Source of the DNA: Promethearchaeota archaeon
GTDB lineage: Archaea > Asgardarchaeota > Lokiarchaeia > Sigyniarchaeales > SOKP01
NCBI GenBank assembly: GCA_016840695.1
Contig: JAEORV010000031.1
Span: 1-9,321, forward strand
Direction: 5' to 3'
DNA length: 9,321 nt
Part shown: piece by piece, positions 5,116-9,321 of the stretch
Layout of the letters: each line of letters begins with the position of its first letter
Numbering within the stretch: position 1 is the stretch's first letter
Notes under the pieces: generated by a model
Database searches by the model: none
What the model was told of the DNA's origin: nothing
The model's input: the letters and a program-made list of their open reading frames with translations, nothing else
Translations under genes and position numbers: made by a program

Positions 5116-6273
5116 ATGTCAGTGACTGAAAAGATGACTGCTCTAGAGAGAGTTCTATGCGTTTTAGATGGAAAAATTCCCGATAGGGTTCCAGGATTCT
5201 GTCTCGGTGGCGATTATGATTTTGTCCAAAAGTTCATGAATTCTCCCTATGCATTAACCGAGGAAGATAAAACTCAACTTGATAAAGATAAGGTATCGTA
5301 CAGTATTCCCTTCATTCACGCCATAATAGCCAAATTTGTTCCTCCCGATGTTTTACCAGGGGGACTTGATGCAAAAATTGATTTATGCTGGAAAACTGTT
5401 GGTGGGTTCAATCTTCTAAAATTTGATTTTACTGATGAGTTTATTACAGCAAATGGAGGGCTATTTAAGATCGTCGTACGGGACGAAGGTATCCCGCATT
5501 ATTGGTATGCTGGCCCCGCTCTCTTAAAAAAAGAACACATTAAGACATATTGGGAAAGAGAAAAAGATATAGCACCTAAAAAAGCAGAATTTAAAAATTT
5601 AAAAAAACAAAGAAACACCATGCTCAAGAAATACGACGTTGTTGTTTCTAATGGTATTTCAGGTCCATTTGAAAATTGCGTTTTTGGTATAGGAATGGCA
5701 AACTTCGCTCGTTTTGCTAGAAAGGAGCCAGAATTTCTCCAAGAACACCTTGATTTTCAATATGATGTAATTCACGAACCCTCTTTAAAATTCTTAATGG
5801 CCACAAAACCAGATGTGGTAATGTGTGGGGATGATTATGGGTATAATAAAGGTTTACAGATTAATGTGAAGAACTGGCGCAAGTTTATCAAACCAAAATT
5901 AGCAAATTACGTGAAAATAGTCCACGATGGAGGCGCTAAGTTCATATTACATAGTTGTGGTGGTATTGGTGAGGTATTTCCTGATTTTGTCGAGATTGGG
6001 ATTGACGGCGTGGAATCGTTAAAACCAATAAGTAACGATTTGGCATTGTATCGCGAGAAATATCCCGAAATAACTCTCGTGGGGACGATTGACGATTCTG
6101 AAATGTTAGTACACGAATCTCCGGAGAATGTAAAAAAATCAGTGAAGGAAAGTATTAAAGTATTGGGAAAAAAGGGAGGATACATTCCAGGACCAACGAA
6201 TTTCCTTCTCGATCAACCACCAGAAAATATTGTGGCGTTATATAAAGCGGTAAAAGAATTTGGGAAGTATTAA
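5116..6273 (+). CDS. Uroporphyrinogen decarboxylase-superfamily protein, corrinoid methyltransferase-like
   Basis: This 385-aa protein has the UroD/MtaA TIM-barrel pattern. In anaerobes, many relatives are methyltransferases that move methyl groups between a substrate or coenzyme and a corrinoid protein. Visible elements are TALERVLCVLDGKIPDRVPGFCLGG at 8-32, GISGPFENCVFGIG (180-193), CGDDYGYNKGLQI (237-249), FIKPKLANYVKIVHDGGAKFILHSCGGI (257-284) with H279 and C281 as a zinc-type H-x-C, IGIDGVESLKPIS (294-306), and GGYIPGPTN with PPENIVALYKAVKEFG at the end. The decarboxylase HemE N-terminal signature (RQAGRYLPEY) is absent, so haem synthesis is unlikely. No cysteine follows C281, so the third zinc ligand of MtaA is missing or substituted. 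It begins 6 nt after the SCP2-like gene stop; a GTGAT overlapping that stop may act as the ribosome-binding site. No corrinoid protein is visible in the window. Confidence 0.85.
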   Translation: MSVTEKMTALERVLCVLDGKIPDRVPGFCLGGDYDFVQKFMNSPYALTEEDKTQLDKDKVSYSIPFIHAIIAKFVPPDVLPGGLDAKIDLCWKTVGGFNLLKFDFTDEFITANGGLFKIVVRDEGIPHYWYAGPALLKKEHIKTYWEREKDIAPKKAEFKNLKKQRNTMLKKYDVVVSNGISGPFENCVFGIGMANFARFARKEPEFLQEHLDFQYDVIHEPSLKFLMATKPDVVMCGDDYGYNKGLQINVKNWRKFIKPKLANYVKIVHDGGAKFILHSCGGIGEVFPDFVEIGIDGVESLKPISNDLALYREKYPEITLVGTIDDSEMLVHESPENVKKSVKESIKVLGKKGGYIPGPTNFLLDQPPENIVALYKAVKEFGKY

Positions 6274-6302
6274 AATTAAAAATTCTACAATGTGTATAAG
6301 AT

Positions 6303-9164
6303 ATGGATGAAATAGGACATTATTCAGGAAATAGAAGACAAGATACCTCTTCTTTGGAAGAACCCGACGATGATGGTGAAAAAACAATAAATAAGTGGTT
6401 AAAAGAGGGAAGTCGCGGTCGGGAGGAATTACTTCCTAAAAGAGTGGGAAGAAGGATGAAAAAATGGAAAGAAACTGTAAGAGATGACGTTCTCGTTCAT
6501 GTCATTGGCCAAAGCCATATAGACGTAGCATGGATGTGGCAGTTTGTTCAAACAAGAAAAAAAGCACAAGTAACTTTCAGAAAGGCGGTATTTCATAGTA
6601 ATTTGTTTCCAGATGACTTCTGCTTTGCTTTAAGCGAACCAATTCTTTTAGAATGGATAAAAGAAGACGATTTAGAATTATTTAAAGAAATTCAAGAAAA
6701 AGTAAAGGCTGGAAATATCGAATTGGTAGGCGGCGCTTACGTTGAACCCGATTGCATGATGCCTTCTGGTGAAGCGTTTGTAAGACAAAGGTTATATGGG
6801 ATGCGATTTTTCCGTGATAATTTTGGAATACTTCCTTCTGTGGAATGGTTCTTAGATTCGTTTGGATATAACTTCGGACTCCCCCAAATATTAGTAAAAT
6901 CAGGAGCAAAGTACTTTTGGACATCTAAAATCACCTGGAACAAGAACACGATCTTTCCATTTGTTAATTTTTGGTGGCAAGGCCCCGACGGTACTAGAAT
7001 TTTAACGGCAAATTTTAACATGGGAACAACTCCCTTAGATGGATGGGATCGATACGAGGCAGGACATAAATTACTTGGAAAGGAAGGAAGAAAAATCTGG
7101 GATTATACAATAGATTATAATATTTATCCCGAACACGTTGAGAATAAACTCCTACCCCATATTGGGTGTTTCTTTGGAAAAGGTGATGGTGGACATGGAC
7201 CAACTCACGAAGAAACTGCAACTGCCATGGAATGGGTAAAGCACGACATGTTCAAATGGAGTAGAGTTGAAACATTCTACAAGGAACTCGAAAAATATTC
7301 TGATAGATTACCCGTGTGGAACGATGAATTATATCTAGAAATGCATCGGGGGTGCTTCTCAAACCACGCCGAAGTGAAAAGACATAATCGAAAATACGAG
7401 AATATTCTTACATCTTTAGAATCTCTTGCGTTATATACTGCGTTTACCAATTCCAATTATCAATATCCTGCGGATAAAATTGAAGCATTGTGGAAAACAA
7501 CTCTTAAAAATCAGTTTCACGACGTTCTTCCAGGAAGCTCCATCCCTGAGGTATATGACGAATGCTGGGACGATTGGACCGAACAAGATGCGAGCATAGA
7601 AGAGTTAATAAGTGAAATTGGATCCGCATTAGAAAGCAAATCAAAAAGCAATGATTCTGGCAATGTTGCGTATCTCAATCTTTATAACCCATTATCATGG
7701 GAAAGAACCTCGCGTGTCTTTATTCCTATTAGTATTTTTAAGGATCAGCCAAAAATAGATAATAATGGTAAACCTAACTATGCAAGGCTTGAACTCTTGA
7801 ACGGAGAAGATAAGGTTGTTATTTGTCAACCAATCGCTTCAGAGCCAGAAAATACCATAGATCGCATGCCTGCGGGATGGTGGACGGTTGTTTCATTAAA
7901 ATCACTCAGTTGTATAGCTGCTCGAGTAAAGATATTGAGTGACTCTGAAAGCAGTGAGATTGAAAAGCAAAAAACTCTTACAATTGCAGAAAATTCCATT
8001 TCAAATAGTTTCAATTCTATCAGGATTGATCCAAACACGGGAGCAATGCTTGAGTTGACTGCCGTTGATGTAAACAATAAAAACAATCTATTATCAGGGA
8101 ATTCTTCTAATCTAACATACGGTTTTCTTGACAGGTCATTAAGTATTTTTCGAGCCTGGGATTTAACGAAGAATTACTGGGAGCACCCCCTAGATTTACC
8201 TAACGATAAAGATGTAAGCATAAAAATCACTGATTTAGGTCCAATTTATACAACTCTAGAGATTACGAGAACTCTAGGAATAAGCCCAGTTACTCAAAAG
8301 ATCTCGTTATTTAAGGATTGTCCAGAGATTTTTCTTGAATATCTCACGGATTGGAAGCAAGAAGAAGCAATGTTAAAAATCAAATATACTACGGCTACAA
8401 ACGCAGAGATTTGCACCGCAGATTTGGCTTATTGCGCGATTGAAGCTAAGACAAATCCTGAAGTACCTTGTGATATAGCACGTTTTGAGAAGATCTGCCA
8501 TAAATATTTTGATTTAAGCACGCCCGATAAAAAATGGGGTTTAGCAATGCTTAACGAGGGGAAATATGCCTTTGATGTTAAGGGCGGCGAGATGAAATTG
8601 ACATTGTTGCGAGCCTGCGAATATCCCGCACCTGCACCCGAAGCATGGGTAAATCAAGAACGCACAATGAATAAAGAAAAATATGACCACGAAGTTCCAA
8701 AATTTAGCGGAATTAGTCCTTTCAAGTGTAGATACGCGTTGTTCCCACATAACGGAGGGGCGCTCACGAATTCAGACGGAACTCCGAATGTTTCTGTTAA
8801 ACGAAAAGCAGAAGAATTTAACGCTCCAGTTATCGTTATTCCCACGGAAAACATAGAAGAATCACAAAATGAAAGCAGTTCCTTACTCGAGATTCTCACT
8901 ACGAACGTTTATTTAGGAGTTCTTAAGAAAAACGAATGGGATGGAACAGGTACAGTCATAGCGAGATTTATTGAGGGATCTGGTGTTAAAAGCGTAGCTA
9001 AAATTAAATTTGGTCCAGAGTTAAAAGAGGAGATCTCTTCAATAAAAGCCGTTGATTTATTAGAACGAGAAATAGAATTCACTCACGAGTGGGATAAGGA
9101 GAACGGAATTCTCACATTTCAAATGGGAAAGTTCGAAATATGTACATTTGAGTTAGTAATATAA
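6303..9164 (+). CDS. GH38 family alpha-mannosidase, cytosolic, large form
   Basis: This 953-aa enzyme is a glycoside hydrolase family 38 retaining alpha-mannosidase of the large, signal-less Ams1/ManC type. Zinc ligands are visible: HVIGQSHIDVAWMW gives H72 and D74, D185 in WFLDSFGYNFGLP is the nucleophile and zinc ligand, and H406 in NQFHDVLPGS is the fourth. GKGDGGHGPT (293-301) matches the loop holding the likely acid/base Asp. The barrel covers ~60-335, the helical middle domain ~345-430 (MHRG, then HNRKYENILTSLESL), and beta-sandwich domains the rest. The N-terminal ~60 residues are charged and unrelated to a signal peptide. The ATG at 6303 has no ribosome-binding site, while an internal ATG at 6456 (M52) follows GGGAAGAAGG, so the true N-terminus may be M52. 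It lies 29 nt after the methyltransferase-like gene. Substrate is unknown; it could also act on mannose-containing glycans or glycolipids. Confidence 0.93.
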   Translation: MDEIGHYSGNRRQDTSSLEEPDDDGEKTINKWLKEGSRGREELLPKRVGRRMKKWKETVRDDVLVHVIGQSHIDVAWMWQFVQTRKKAQVTFRKAVFHSNLFPDDFCFALSEPILLEWIKEDDLELFKEIQEKVKAGNIELVGGAYVEPDCMMPSGEAFVRQRLYGMRFFRDNFGILPSVEWFLDSFGYNFGLPQILVKSGAKYFWTSKITWNKNTIFPFVNFWWQGPDGTRILTANFNMGTTPLDGWDRYEAGHKLLGKEGRKIWDYTIDYNIYPEHVENKLLPHIGCFFGKGDGGHGPTHEETATAMEWVKHDMFKWSRVETFYKELEKYSDRLPVWNDELYLEMHRGCFSNHAEVKRHNRKYENILTSLESLALYTAFTNSNYQYPADKIEALWKTTLKNQFHDVLPGSSIPEVYDECWDDWTEQDASIEELISEIGSALESKSKSNDSGNVAYLNLYNPLSWERTSRVFIPISIFKDQPKIDNNGKPNYARLELLNGEDKVVICQPIASEPENTIDRMPAGWWTVVSLKSLSCIAARVKILSDSESSEIEKQKTLTIAENSISNSFNSIRIDPNTGAMLELTAVDVNNKNNLLSGNSSNLTYGFLDRSLSIFRAWDLTKNYWEHPLDLPNDKDVSIKITDLGPIYTTLEITRTLGISPVTQKISLFKDCPEIFLEYLTDWKQEEAMLKIKYTTATNAEICTADLAYCAIEAKTNPEVPCDIARFEKICHKYFDLSTPDKKWGLAMLNEGKYAFDVKGGEMKLTLLRACEYPAPAPEAWVNQERTMNKEKYDHEVPKFSGISPFKCRYALFPHNGGALTNSDGTPNVSVKRKAEEFNAPVIVIPTENIEESQNESSSLLEILTTNVYLGVLKKNEWDGTGTVIARFIEGSGVKSVAKIKFGPELKEEISSIKAVDLLEREIEFTHEWDKENGILTFQMGKFEICTFELVI

Positions 9165-9181
9165 TTTGGAAATGATATTGC

Positions 9182-9189
9182 ATATAAAT
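9182..9189 (+). promoter_or_regulatory. TATA-like box for the DUF362 gene
   Basis: ATATAAAT lies about 32-39 nt before the ATG at 9221, close to the archaeal TATA consensus. The predicted start site is near 9210, leaving a leader of about 10 nt. The preceding gene ends at 9164, so the DUF362 gene probably has its own promoter. No sequence resembling a strong terminator precedes it. Confidence 0.45.
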
Positions 9190-9220
9190 CATAATTAATT
9201 AATTTATTTGATGTAAACAT

Positions 9221-9321
9221 ATGAGTAAATCAAAAGTTTCTATTGTAAAATATGAAGAACCTCTAGAATCGGTTCGTAAATTAGTAGAGTTATCCAATCT
9301 ATTCGATGAGATCCCTAAAGA
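9221..9321 (+). CDS. DUF362 domain protein, N-terminal part (3' truncated by window)
   Basis: Thirty-three codons are visible from the ATG at 9221 to the window edge, without a stop. The N-terminus SKVSIVKYEEPLESVRKLVELSNLF matches the start of DUF362 proteins, which typically begin 'kVsivkye.....vrkavel.ggl' and often carry a C-terminal ferredoxin-type iron-sulfur domain. That part is beyond the window, so neither the iron-sulfur cysteines nor the length can be confirmed. DUF362 genes commonly occur near anaerobic redox and methyltransferase genes, which fits the neighbours. An upstream ATG at 9211 is immediately followed by TAA and is not a start. The reaction is unknown. Confidence 0.72.
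   Translation, partial: MSKSKVSIVKYEEPLESVRKLVELSNLFDEIPK

Noticed and set aside
5907..6185. Antisense open frame within the UroD-like gene
   Set aside because: It lies wholly opposite a strongly supported gene and its translation resembles no known family, so it is a shadow.
5116..6273. Calling this gene hemE (uroporphyrinogen decarboxylase of haem synthesis)
   Set aside because: The substrate-binding HemE N-terminal signature is absent and the H-x-C motif with anaerobic neighbours points to the methyltransferase-like branch.

Overview
The window is archaeal, AT-rich DNA of roughly 35-37% GC. It carries an Sm-like archaeal protein gene next to ribosomal protein eL37, an archaeal-style roadblock/LC7 protein, AT-rich TATA-like promoter sequences and short or absent leaders. 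The roadblock protein, together with 2-hydroxyacyl-CoA dehydratase and UroD-type methyltransferase genes, fits an anaerobic Asgard (Lokiarchaeia-like) genome, or possibly a Bathyarchaeia-like one. This placement is inferred from gene content; no marker gene for phylogeny was searched.

Layout. Bases 1-380 are the 3' end of an amidase-signature enzyme on the + strand. It converges, with a 17-nt gap, on four - strand genes occupying 398-2199. In transcription order these are LSm (1882-2199), eL37 (1666-1866), roadblock/LC7 (1159-1533) and an E1-like ThiF/MoeB/HesA adenylyltransferase (398-1147). LSm-eL37 is a classic archaeal information-processing pair. A 132-nt gap separates it from the roadblock-E1-like pair, which has 11-nt spacing and is probably a separate transcription unit.

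A 172-nt divergent intergenic region (2200-2371) leads to a + strand cluster. It holds two 2-hydroxyacyl-CoA dehydratase/benzoyl-CoA reductase-type subunits (2372-3415 and 3417-4682), a small SCP2-like protein (4738-5109), a UroD-superfamily methyltransferase-like protein (5116-6273) and a large GH38 alpha-mannosidase (6303-9164). A DUF362 protein starts at 9221 behind its own TATA-like element and runs off the window.

Working model. The two dehydratase subunits would form a [4Fe-4S] heterodimer doing radical chemistry on a CoA thioester. The SCP2-like protein could bind a hydrophobic acyl or lipid substrate, and the UroD-like protein could move a methyl group to or from a corrinoid partner. 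No activase ATPase, corrinoid protein or CoA ligase is visible, so the system would need partners from outside the window. The substrate is unknown. The most interesting parts are the dehydratase/SCP2-like/methyltransferase cluster and the roadblock gene paired with an E1-like enzyme that has no catalytic cysteine.

No tRNA, rRNA, CRISPR array, insertion sequence or attachment site was seen. No gene-free stretch exceeds 172 nt.
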